Source of the DNA: Streptomyces parvus
GTDB taxonomy: Bacteria > Actinomycetota > Actinomycetes > Streptomycetales > Streptomycetaceae
Assembly (NCBI RefSeq): GCF_032121415.1
Contig: NZ_CP135079.1
Span: forward strand, 5,394,001-5,458,000
DNA: 64,000 nucleotides
Direction of reading: 5' to 3'
Shown here in pieces: positions 53,349 through 59,770 of the stretch; position 1 is the first letter of the stretch; every line of letters starts with the position of its first letter. The notes below the pieces were generated by a model. The model was given only the letters and a program-made list of their open reading frames with translations, had not been told where the DNA came from and did not search any database. Made by a program: the position numbers and the translations under genes.

Positions 53349-54590
53349 ATGGCCACCACACCGGAGCCGCCCGCGGCGCCACCGAAGCCCACCTGGGAGC
53401 CCAAGCAGCCGGACCCCCCGTACCCCTGGCTGCGCCCGACCATCCGGATACGGCTCACCCTGCTGTACGGCGGGATGTTCCTGATCGCGGGCATCGTGCT
53501 GCTGTCGATCATCTACATGCTGGCCGCGCAGGCGCTCCACGACGCGGGAAGCGTGGCCTTCCGGGTCGCCGGGACCAATGTCCAGATCACCAGCGACACC
53601 TGCCCGCAGCTCGGCGCCGCTCTCAACAACGACCAGCTGAACGACGCCATCAAGGCCTGTACGTCGGCCCAGCGGCAGCAGGCGCTGGACAGCCTGCTCA
53701 ACCGGGCCCTCCTCGCCCTGGTCGGCCTCAGCGTGATGGCCTTCGCCTTCGGCTACGCCATGGCCGGACGCGTCCTGTCCCCGCTCGGCCGGATCACCCG
53801 GACCGCGCGCCGGGTGGCCGGCACGGACCTCAGCCGGCGGATCGAGCTGGACGGCCCGGACGACGAGCTGAAGGAGCTGGCGGACACCTTCGACGACATG
53901 CTGGACCGGCTGGAGCGGGCCTTCACCGCACAGCAGCGGTTCGTCGGCAACGCCTCGCACGAGCTGCGCACCCCGCTGGCGATCAACCGCACCCTGCTGG
54001 AGGTCCATCTCTCCGATCCCGGGGCCCCGCCGGAGCTCCATCAGCTCGGCAAGACACTCCTGGCCACCAACGAGCGCAGTGAGCAGCTGGTCGAGGGCCT
54101 GCTGCTGCTGGCCCGCAGCGACAACCAGATCGTCGAGCGCAAACCGGTGGACCTGGCGGAGGTCGCCGAGCGCGCCATCGACCAGACCCGGGCGGAGGCG
54201 CTGGCCAGGAAGGTCGAGATCCGCGGTGAGCGGGAATCGGCCACGGTGCAGGGCAACGGGGTCCTGCTGGAGCGGATCGCGCTGAACCTCGTGCAGAACG
54301 CCGTGCGCTACAACGTGCCCGAGGACGGCTGGGTGGAGGTCACCACCGAGGTGCGGGACGGGCAAGCCCTGCTCGTCGTCTCCAACACCGGCCCGGTGGT
54401 CCCGGCGTACGAGATCGACAACCTCTTCGAGCCCTTCAGGAGGCTGCGTACGGAGCGCACGGGCAGCGACAAGGGGGTCGGGCTCGGCCTGTCGATCGCG
54501 CGGTCCGTCGCGCGGGCCCACGGAGGCCGTATCATCGCGGAGCCCCGCGAGGGCGGTGGTCTCGTGATGCGCGTCACTCTGCCGGTCTGA
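53349..54590 (+). CDS. cutS: CutS, sensor histidine kinase
   Basis: 413 aa. Two membrane spans (~38-60 and ~115-138) flank a short ~55-residue external sensor containing exactly two cysteines (SDTCPQ and KACTSA), a possible redox or metal switch. A HAMP linker (~138-190), HisKA with ASHELRTPLAINRT (phospho-His) and an HATPase domain (NLVQNAVRYN, GVGLGLSIARSVARAHGG) follow. The cytoplasmic N-terminus is Pro-rich. Co-transcribed with cutR. Confidence 0.95.
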   Translation: MATTPEPPAAPPKPTWEPKQPDPPYPWLRPTIRIRLTLLYGGMFLIAGIVLLSIIYMLAAQALHDAGSVAFRVAGTNVQITSDTCPQLGAALNNDQLNDAIKACTSAQRQQALDSLLNRALLALVGLSVMAFAFGYAMAGRVLSPLGRITRTARRVAGTDLSRRIELDGPDDELKELADTFDDMLDRLERAFTAQQRFVGNASHELRTPLAINRTLLEVHLSDPGAPPELHQLGKTLLATNERSEQLVEGLLLLARSDNQIVERKPVDLAEVAERAIDQTRAEALARKVEIRGERESATVQGNGVLLERIALNLVQNAVRYNVPEDGWVEVTTEVRDGQALLVVSNTGPVVPAYEIDNLFEPFRRLRTERTGSDKGVGLGLSIARSVARAHGGRIIAEPREGGGLVMRVTLPV

Positions 54591-54673
54591 GAGGCCGCAC
54601 GATGTGACTCCGCACCGAATCTTCATGTTCGCTTTGGGCGGAATTTTCAGGACCCGTTCCCGGGCGAGTCGTG

Positions 54674-54687
54674 TGTGATCGATCACA
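54674..54687. promoter_or_regulatory. Perfect 14-bp palindrome with CRP-like half-sites
   Basis: TGTGATC/GATCACA lies 84 bases after the cutS stop. The half-sites TGTGA/TCACA match CRP/FNR-family operators, but the spacing is four rather than six bases. Confidence 0.45.
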
Positions 54688-54797
54688 GGGCCGATTTTCC
54701 GGCCGTCCACGCTCCGTGATCGCGAGTCTGCCGGAAAGCCGGTAATCGTCCGGGTTTTCGGGGATCGTTATCACGGGAAGTACACGGGGTGGCACCC

Positions 54798-54830
54798 GTG
54801 AACTGCACAGTCGGGACCGTGTACGGTCCC
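54798..54830 (+). promoter_or_regulatory. Candidate promoter with palindromic operator for the DUF4193 gene
   Basis: GTGAAC (54798-54803), 18 bases, TACGGT (54822-54827). The -10 lies within a perfect dyad GGGACCGT (54813-54820) / ACGGTCCC (54823-54830), an arrangement suited to repression. Confidence 0.45.
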
Positions 54831-54833
54831 CAT

Positions 54834-54993
54834 CGCCACCCAAGCCGAGCCTCGTCGAGGCGGCCGGTTGGGTGTCGATTGAGTAACAGACCTTGATGTG
54901 AGGCAAAATCTCCGCCTCAGGTCGGGCACAAGTCCGGCCTCTCACGCGTTACGTGCGCTGAGACACCTAGACACCCAAGAGGGGGAGAGCGAC
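54834..54993 (+). ncRNA. Candidate structured leader of the DUF4193 gene
   Basis: If the proposed promoter is used, the leader is about 160 nt. It can form a long hairpin with outer arms CACCCAA (54837-54843) / TTGGGTG (54868-54874) and inner GCCTC/GAGGC (54849-54853, 54857-54861), then a second stem TGAGGC/GCCTCA around 54898-54920. No known riboswitch class recognised. Confidence 0.35.
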
Positions 54994-55290
54994 ATGGCGA
55001 CGGATTACGACACCCCACGCAAGACCGACGACGACGTGGACCAGGACAGCCTCGAAGAGCTCAAGGCGCGTCGGAGTGACAAGACGGCCTCCGCCGTCGA
55101 CGTCGACGAGTTCGACGCTGCCGAGGGCCTGGAGCTGCCCGGTGCGGACCTCTCCAACGAGGAGCTGGCCGTCCGGGTGCTGCCCAAGCAGGCGGACGAG
55201 TTCACCTGCATGAGCTGCTTCCTGGTGCACCACCGCAGCCAGCTGGCCCGCGAGAAGAACGGTCAGCCCATCTGCCGCGACTGCGACTGA
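54994..55290 (+). CDS. DUF4193 domain-containing protein
   Basis: 98 aa, preceded by GGGGGAG. Acidic N-terminal two thirds (DDDVDQDSLEEL, VDVDEFDAAEG) and a C-terminal zinc-ribbon-like motif with four cysteines: FTCMSCFLVHHRSQ and ICRDCD. DUF4193 is a widespread actinobacterial family of unknown function. Its upstream region is unusually long and structured. The next gene starts 13 bases later and is probably co-transcribed. Confidence 0.92.
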   Translation: MATDYDTPRKTDDDVDQDSLEELKARRSDKTASAVDVDEFDAAEGLELPGADLSNEELAVRVLPKQADEFTCMSCFLVHHRSQLAREKNGQPICRDCD

Positions 55291-55303
55291 GGTCGGGTCG
55301 GCC

Positions 55304-56266
55304 GTGGCAGGCGAGACACCGTTCCGGAAGCGGCGCCCCTGGCGTCGGCACGACCAGCAGGCGCAGCAGGACGGTACCGGCGGCACAGGCCCGGCAGAAG
55401 GCGGTCACGCGTCTGCCGAGCGGTCCGCCGCCCCGCCGGATCACTCCGGCGGTTCCGACGACGAGCGAGGCCGTTCGGCCTCGCTCGAAGTGGCCGGGTC
55501 GGCAGCACTGCCGGACCTGGCCGCGCAACAGGAACAGCAGGACCGGGCGGAGCCCCAGGCAGGGGGCCGCCTGCACGCGGTGAAACGGGGCGTGCGCAAG
55601 AGCGGGGAGAGTGCCAAAGCGCTGGCCGCGCAGCTGGCCGACCGCATCATCGACACGGCTCCGCGCGTGCCGGTGCGCGATCTCGCCACCCTGCGCAGGC
55701 AGTTCCCCGGGCTCGGGCCCGAGGAACTGGCCGACAAACTGGTCACGGGAGCCTGCCGGGGCACCGCGACCGTCGGCGCCGGCATCGGGGCCGCCGCGAT
55801 GATGCCCGTACCGCCCGCCATGCTCGCCGAGCTGGCGGCGGAGGTCACCGGCGTCGCCGCGATCGAGATGAAGCTCGTCGCCGAGCTCCACGAGGTCTAC
55901 GGCCGCCGCCCCCCGGGCAATCTCGGCCAGCGCAGCACCGCGTATCTGACGTCGTGGACGGAGGAGCGCGGCATCGACGTCACCCGGCCCACCACGCTCA
56001 ACGCCGCCCTCGGCGGCCAGATGAAACGTGAGCTGCGCCAGCAGATCATGAAGCGCATGGCGCGCAACCTGCCCAACCTGATCCCGTTCATGATCGGCGC
56101 CGCCGTCGGCGCCACGATGAACCGCCGCGACACCCGCAAGCTCGGCGACCGGGTCAGGAACGACCTGCGCAAGGACCAGATCCCCTGGGACCGGCTGCCG
56201 GCGCTGCCGCCGCTGGAGCAGCCGCTGAACCCTGCCGAGCTGCCCAAGGAGATCGAGGGCCCCTGA
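55304..56266 (+). CDS. Conserved hypothetical protein
   Basis: 320 aa from GTG 55304. The first ~90 residues are hydrophilic and low in complexity (Gln/Glu/Gly/Ser). The rest is an all-helical domain with a weakly hydrophobic Ala/Gly segment (GAGIGAAAMMPVPPAMLAELAAEVTGVAAIEMKLVAELHEVYG, in pieces ~150-195) and a second near FMIGAAVGATMNRRDTRKLG. The layout recalls EcsC-like proteins, but I cannot claim membership. Peripheral membrane association is plausible. Follows the DUF4193 gene in the same direction. Confidence 0.72.
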   Translation: MAGETPFRKRRPWRRHDQQAQQDGTGGTGPAEGGHASAERSAAPPDHSGGSDDERGRSASLEVAGSAALPDLAAQQEQQDRAEPQAGGRLHAVKRGVRKSGESAKALAAQLADRIIDTAPRVPVRDLATLRRQFPGLGPEELADKLVTGACRGTATVGAGIGAAAMMPVPPAMLAELAAEVTGVAAIEMKLVAELHEVYGRRPPGNLGQRSTAYLTSWTEERGIDVTRPTTLNAALGGQMKRELRQQIMKRMARNLPNLIPFMIGAAVGATMNRRDTRKLGDRVRNDLRKDQIPWDRLPALPPLEQPLNPAELPKEIEGP

Positions 56267-56294
56267 GAGGCCCTCGGCCGGCCCGGCGAACGGC

Positions 56295-56753
56295 TCAGGC
56301 GGTCGGTACGGCGCTCAGTGCCGCCGCCAGGCCCCGCGGGTCCCGGGTGGAGAGATAGACGTACGGAGTCGGGTCCTCGGGGTCCGTGACCTCCACCCGC
56401 ACCGCCGTCTCCACGTAGCCGCGCAGCAGCATGAACGCGCGGGCGTCCGCCTTGTGCGTGCGCCAGGCCCGCGCCTCCTCCGCGTCCAGCACCTCGGGCT
56501 CGCCGAGCGCCGACAGCGGAATCCGGGCTTCGCCGGCGACGAGCGACCCCGCCACCACCCGGATCCGGGCCGAGCCGTAACCGCTCACCACGAGGGCCGC
56601 CGCGGCCGTCCCGCCGACGAGCCCCGCGAGCATCGGCAGGGTGCCCAGCGGCAGCAGCATCAGAGCACAGGCGACACCGACCCCGAAGGCGATGAACCAC
56701 CAGGAGCGGGGCGCGGTGAGACGTTCGTCGAAGGGCGGTGCGGAAGGCTGCAT
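56295..56753 (-). CDS. DUF3093 membrane protein
   Basis: 152 aa from the ATG at 56753; an earlier ATG 11 codons upstream gives a basic extension unlike the family. Two adjacent membrane spans (~18-38 and ~42-58), then a ~90-residue soluble domain ending YVYLSTRDPRGLAAAL, the DUF3093 layout. Function unknown. Convergent with the preceding hypothetical gene and divergent from the thioesterase gene; DUF3093 is commonly found beside dut in actinomycetes, as here. Confidence 0.88.
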   Translation of the reverse strand: MQPSAPPFDERLTAPRSWWFIAFGVGVACALMLLPLGTLPMLAGLVGGTAAAALVVSGYGSARIRVVAGSLVAGEARIPLSALGEPEVLDAEEARAWRTHKADARAFMLLRGYVETAVRVEVTDPEDPTPYVYLSTRDPRGLAAALSAVPTA

Positions 56754-56811
56754 GGGACCAAGCTTGGCACGGCGCGACCGGCACACCCCCGCGCGGGTAA
56801 GGTCTGCGCCT

Positions 56812-57396
56812 GTGAGTGGAACATCAGCAGCTCTGACGCCCCCGGCCGACGCCGTCGCGCCGGTCCGGCACCCCGACGCGCCCGCCCCCGGCGAGCTCCT
56901 CGGGGCGCACTACGAACACTGCTTCGGCTGCGGCGGGGGACAGCCTCACGGACTGCACCTGATGGCGAGGGCCGGTGAAGGCGTGAGCGTCACCGCCGAG
57001 TTCACCGTGCAGCCCGCCCACCAGGGCGCCCCCGGCCTGGCGCACGGCGGCGTGCTCGCCACGGCGCTGGACGAGACCCTCGGCTCGCTGAACTGGCTGC
57101 TGCGCACGATCGCGGTGACCGGACGGCTGGAGACCGACTTCGTCCGCCCCGTCCCCGTGGACACCGTGCTGCACCTCGACGCCCGGATCACCGCCGTGCA
57201 CGGGCGGAAGATCTACTCCACCGCCACCGGCAGGATCGGCGGCCCCGAAGGCCCCGTCGCGGTCCGGGCCGACGCCCTCTTCATCGAGGTCAAGGTCGAC
57301 CACTTCATCGACAACGGCAGGCCCGCCGAGATCCAGGCGGCCATGTCCGACCCCGATCAGGTCCGGCGCGCCCGCGCCTTCGAGGTGAACCCGTGA
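56812..57396 (+). CDS. PaaI-family thioesterase (hotdog fold)
   Basis: 194 aa from GTG 56812. Hotdog-fold acyl-CoA thioesterase: GAHYEHCFGCGGGQPHGLHL at the N-terminus, the catalytic-site LAHGGVLATALDETLGSLNW (~82-101), and VTGRLETDFVRPVPVDTVLHLD in parts. A TAAGGT (56798-56803) eight bases before the start may be a -10 giving a leaderless mRNA; AAGG at 56799 could alternatively act as an RBS. Stop overlaps the dut GTG by four bases. Confidence 0.88.
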   Translation: MSGTSAALTPPADAVAPVRHPDAPAPGELLGAHYEHCFGCGGGQPHGLHLMARAGEGVSVTAEFTVQPAHQGAPGLAHGGVLATALDETLGSLNWLLRTIAVTGRLETDFVRPVPVDTVLHLDARITAVHGRKIYSTATGRIGGPEGPVAVRADALFIEVKVDHFIDNGRPAEIQAAMSDPDQVRRARAFEVNP

Positions 57397-57923
57397 CCCG
57401 CACTCCGGTCGACGTACTGATCCGCCTGACCGACCCGGACGTGCCGATTCCGGCGTACGGGCACCCGGGCGACGCCGGGGCCGACCTGGTGACCACCGAG
57501 GCCGCCGAACTCGCCCCCGGCGAGCGCGTGGTGCTGCCCACCGGGGTCTCGATCGCCCTGCCCGACGGGTACGCCGCGTTCGTGCACCCGCGCTCCGGCC
57601 TCGCAGCCCGCTGCGGAGTGGCCCTTGTGAATGCCCCAGGGACGGTTGATGCCGGGTACCGTGGGGAGATCAAGGTGATCGTGGTCAACCTCGACCCACG
57701 CGAGAGCGTGAGATTCGAACGGTTCGACCGGATTGCCCAACTGGTTGTCCAGCAGGTCGAGAAGGTGCGCTTCCACGAGGTGGCGGAACTTCCCGGCTCG
57801 GCGCGGGCCGAAGGGGGCTTCGGGTCCACCGGCGGCCACGCGTCGGTGGACGGCGCCGAGGGCGGGATCACCCACGGTGGGAACAGCTACGCTTCGGTCG
57901 TATCCGACCGGGAAGGACAGTGA
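57393..57923 (+). CDS. dut: dUTP diphosphatase
   Basis: 176 aa trimeric dUTPase, hydrolysing dUTP to dUMP and keeping uracil out of DNA. The five motifs are visible: PGDAGADLVTTE (1), HPRSGLAARCG (2), VDAGYRGEIKVIVVN (3), RFDRIAQLVVQ (4), and the C-terminal glycine-rich arm GSARAEGGFGSTGGH (5). GTG 57393 overlaps the thioesterase stop (GTGA). The C-terminus runs ~20 residues past motif 5. Confidence 0.97.
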   Translation: MTRTPVDVLIRLTDPDVPIPAYGHPGDAGADLVTTEAAELAPGERVVLPTGVSIALPDGYAAFVHPRSGLAARCGVALVNAPGTVDAGYRGEIKVIVVNLDPRESVRFERFDRIAQLVVQQVEKVRFHEVAELPGSARAEGGFGSTGGHASVDGAEGGITHGGNSYASVVSDREGQ

Positions 57924-57924
57924 C

Positions 57925-58698
57925 GTGTTCGGACGTCGCAAGAAGAGTGGTTCCGCCGAGGACGCGGCGGACGAGGTGCGCGAGACCGAGCAGGTCGCCG
58001 ACGAGTCAGGCGCATCCGACGGGGCCGACACCGGCACGCGTCGGATGAATCTTCCGCCGGCCCCCCGGCCGGACGGACCCTGGGACAGCTCCGAGGTCTC
58101 CCAGCCCGGCGAGGGCCGGGTCGACCTGGGCGGCATCTTCGTCCCCGGGGTCGAGGGCATGGAACTGCGCGTCGAGGTGGCCGGGGACGCGATCGTCGCC
58201 GCCACCGTGGTGCTGCGCGACAGCGCGATCCAGCTGCAGGCCTTCGCCGCCCCCAAGAAGGAGGGCATCTGGGGCGAGGTCCGCGACGAGATCGCCTCGG
58301 GCATCACCCAGCAGGGCGGCATCATCGACGAGGTCGAGGGCCCGCTGGGCTGGGAGCTGCGCGCGCAGGTGCCCGTACAGCTCCCGGACGGCACGGGCGG
58401 GGTGCAGCTCGTGCGTTTCGTCGGCGTCGACGGTCCCCGCTGGTTCCTGCGCGGAGTGATCTCCGGCCAGGGCGCCGTCCAGCCGGAGGCCGCGGGGCTG
58501 CTGGAGACGATCTTCCGGGACACCGTGGTCGTCCGCGGCGAGGGCCCGATGGCCCCCCGCGACCCGATCGTCCTCAAGCTCCCCGACGACGCCCAGATGG
58601 TGCCCGAGGGCGTGCAGCAGGAGGACCAGGAGAGCTCCCGGTTCTCCGGCGGCATGGGCCAGCTCCAGCGCGGCCCCGAGATCACCGAGGTCCGCTAG
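57925..58698 (+). CDS. DUF3710 domain-containing protein
   Basis: 257 aa from GTG 57925 with AAGGA seven bases upstream, one base after the dut stop. Basic start (FGRRKKSGS), an acidic ~40-residue linker, then the DUF3710 domain (~55-245: GPWDSSEV, RVDLGGIFVPGVEGMELRVE, EGPLGWELRAQVP). Family function is unknown, but it is regularly encoded directly after dut in actinobacteria. A 20-bp perfect hairpin terminates the thioesterase-dut-DUF3710 unit. Confidence 0.9.
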   Translation: MFGRRKKSGSAEDAADEVRETEQVADESGASDGADTGTRRMNLPPAPRPDGPWDSSEVSQPGEGRVDLGGIFVPGVEGMELRVEVAGDAIVAATVVLRDSAIQLQAFAAPKKEGIWGEVRDEIASGITQQGGIIDEVEGPLGWELRAQVPVQLPDGTGGVQLVRFVGVDGPRWFLRGVISGQGAVQPEAAGLLETIFRDTVVVRGEGPMAPRDPIVLKLPDDAQMVPEGVQQEDQESSRFSGGMGQLQRGPEITEVR

Positions 58699-58723
58699 CG
58701 GCACCTCTCGTCACGCCACGGCG

Positions 58724-58769
58724 ACGGCCGGTGGGCCGCACCCCCTCCCGGGTGCGGCCCACCGGCCGT
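58724..58769 (+). terminator. Very long hairpin terminator after DUF3710 gene
   Basis: Two 20-base arms, 58724-58743 and 58750-58769 (ACGGCCGGTGGG... / ...CCCACCGGCCGT), pair without mismatch around a six-base loop. Confidence 0.85.
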
Positions 58770-58843
58770 CGTACGTACCGCCCCCGGCCATTGCCCGGCC
58801 GTGTGCCGTACACACATACTTGGCGGGCGACGTACGTACGACG
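58767..58843. promoter_or_regulatory. 12-bp inverted repeat flanking the ABC ATPase promoter region
   Basis: CGTCGTACGTAC (58767-58778) and GTACGTACGACG (58832-58843) are exact complements 53 bases apart; each arm contains the self-palindrome GTACGTAC. Between them lies GTGTG/CACAC (58801-58815). The right arm ends ten bases before ATG 58854, overlapping the start of the GGGGGAG ribosome site region. Confidence 0.5.
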
Positions 58844-58853
58844 GGGGAGCAGC

Positions 58854-59588
58854 ATGGCCGAGAGCACCAGCGGGCAGTCCGGCACGGCCCTCGTCGAGGA
58901 TCCGGCCCGCAGCGCCATGGTCACGGTCGAGGACCTGCACCGCTCGTACGGGAGCGGAGCGGCGGCCGTCCACGCCCTGCGCGGCGTCTCCTTCGAGATC
59001 CCGCGCGGCGAGCTGGTCGCCCTCAAGGGCCGCTCCGGCTCCGGCAAGACCACCCTGCTCAACCTGGTCGGCGGCCTGGACACCCCCGACCGCGGCCGGA
59101 TCGCCGTCGACGGCACCGAACTGGCGGGCCTCGGCGAGAAGGGCCTGCTGGAGCTGCGCCGGGACCGGGTCGGCTTCATCTTCCAGTCCTTCGGCCTCAT
59201 CCCGATCCTGACCGCCGCCGAGAACGTCGGCGTACCGCTGCGGCTGCGCAAGGCCGACCCGGCCGAGCGCGACGAACGGGTCGCCCTCCTGCTCTCCCTC
59301 GTCGGCCTCGCCGACCACGCCGAGCAGCGCCCCGGCGAGCTCTCCGGCGGCCAGCAGCAGCGGGTCGCCATCGCCCGCGCCCTCGCCAACCGCCCCGCCC
59401 TCCTGATCGCCGACGAGCCCACCGGACAGCTCGACGCCGAGACCGGGCTCGCCGTGATGGAACTGCTCCGCGCGGTCGTCCGCAGCGAGAACGTCACCGC
59501 CCTCGTCGCCACCCACGACCCCCAGCTGCTGGGCCTCGCCGACCGGGTCCTGGAGCTGAGCGACGGCCATATCGTCGAACAGGCCTGA
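58854..59588 (+). CDS. ABC transporter ATP-binding protein (MacB/LolD-like), no adjacent permease
   Basis: 244 aa from ATG 58854 with GGGGGAG. Complete ABC ATPase: Walker A GRSGSGKTT, Q-loop FQSFGLIP, signature LSGGQQQRVAIARAL, Walker B LLIADEPTGQLD, H-loop ATHDPQLLG. The sequence type is that of MacB/LolD/FtsE exporters and mechanotransmission systems. No permease gene lies on either side (kdpD follows 182 bases later), so the partner is encoded elsewhere. Paired palindromes precede it. Confidence 0.92.
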   Translation: MAESTSGQSGTALVEDPARSAMVTVEDLHRSYGSGAAAVHALRGVSFEIPRGELVALKGRSGSGKTTLLNLVGGLDTPDRGRIAVDGTELAGLGEKGLLELRRDRVGFIFQSFGLIPILTAAENVGVPLRLRKADPAERDERVALLLSLVGLADHAEQRPGELSGGQQQRVAIARALANRPALLIADEPTGQLDAETGLAVMELLRAVVRSENVTALVATHDPQLLGLADRVLELSDGHIVEQA

Positions 59589-59770
59589 GCCCCCGGGCCC
59601 TGCCCCTCCGGCCCCCCGGCGCGCATCAGAGTTCCGTCAATACGCCCCTCACCTGCACTCCCGGGACCGAACCACGGCCCGCGGCGGAGTAGCGTCGACG
59701 GCGGCAGCCGCACCGGGCGCGCCACCGGCCCTCCGCACGACACGGCCGGACGGAAGAAGACAATGGGGCC

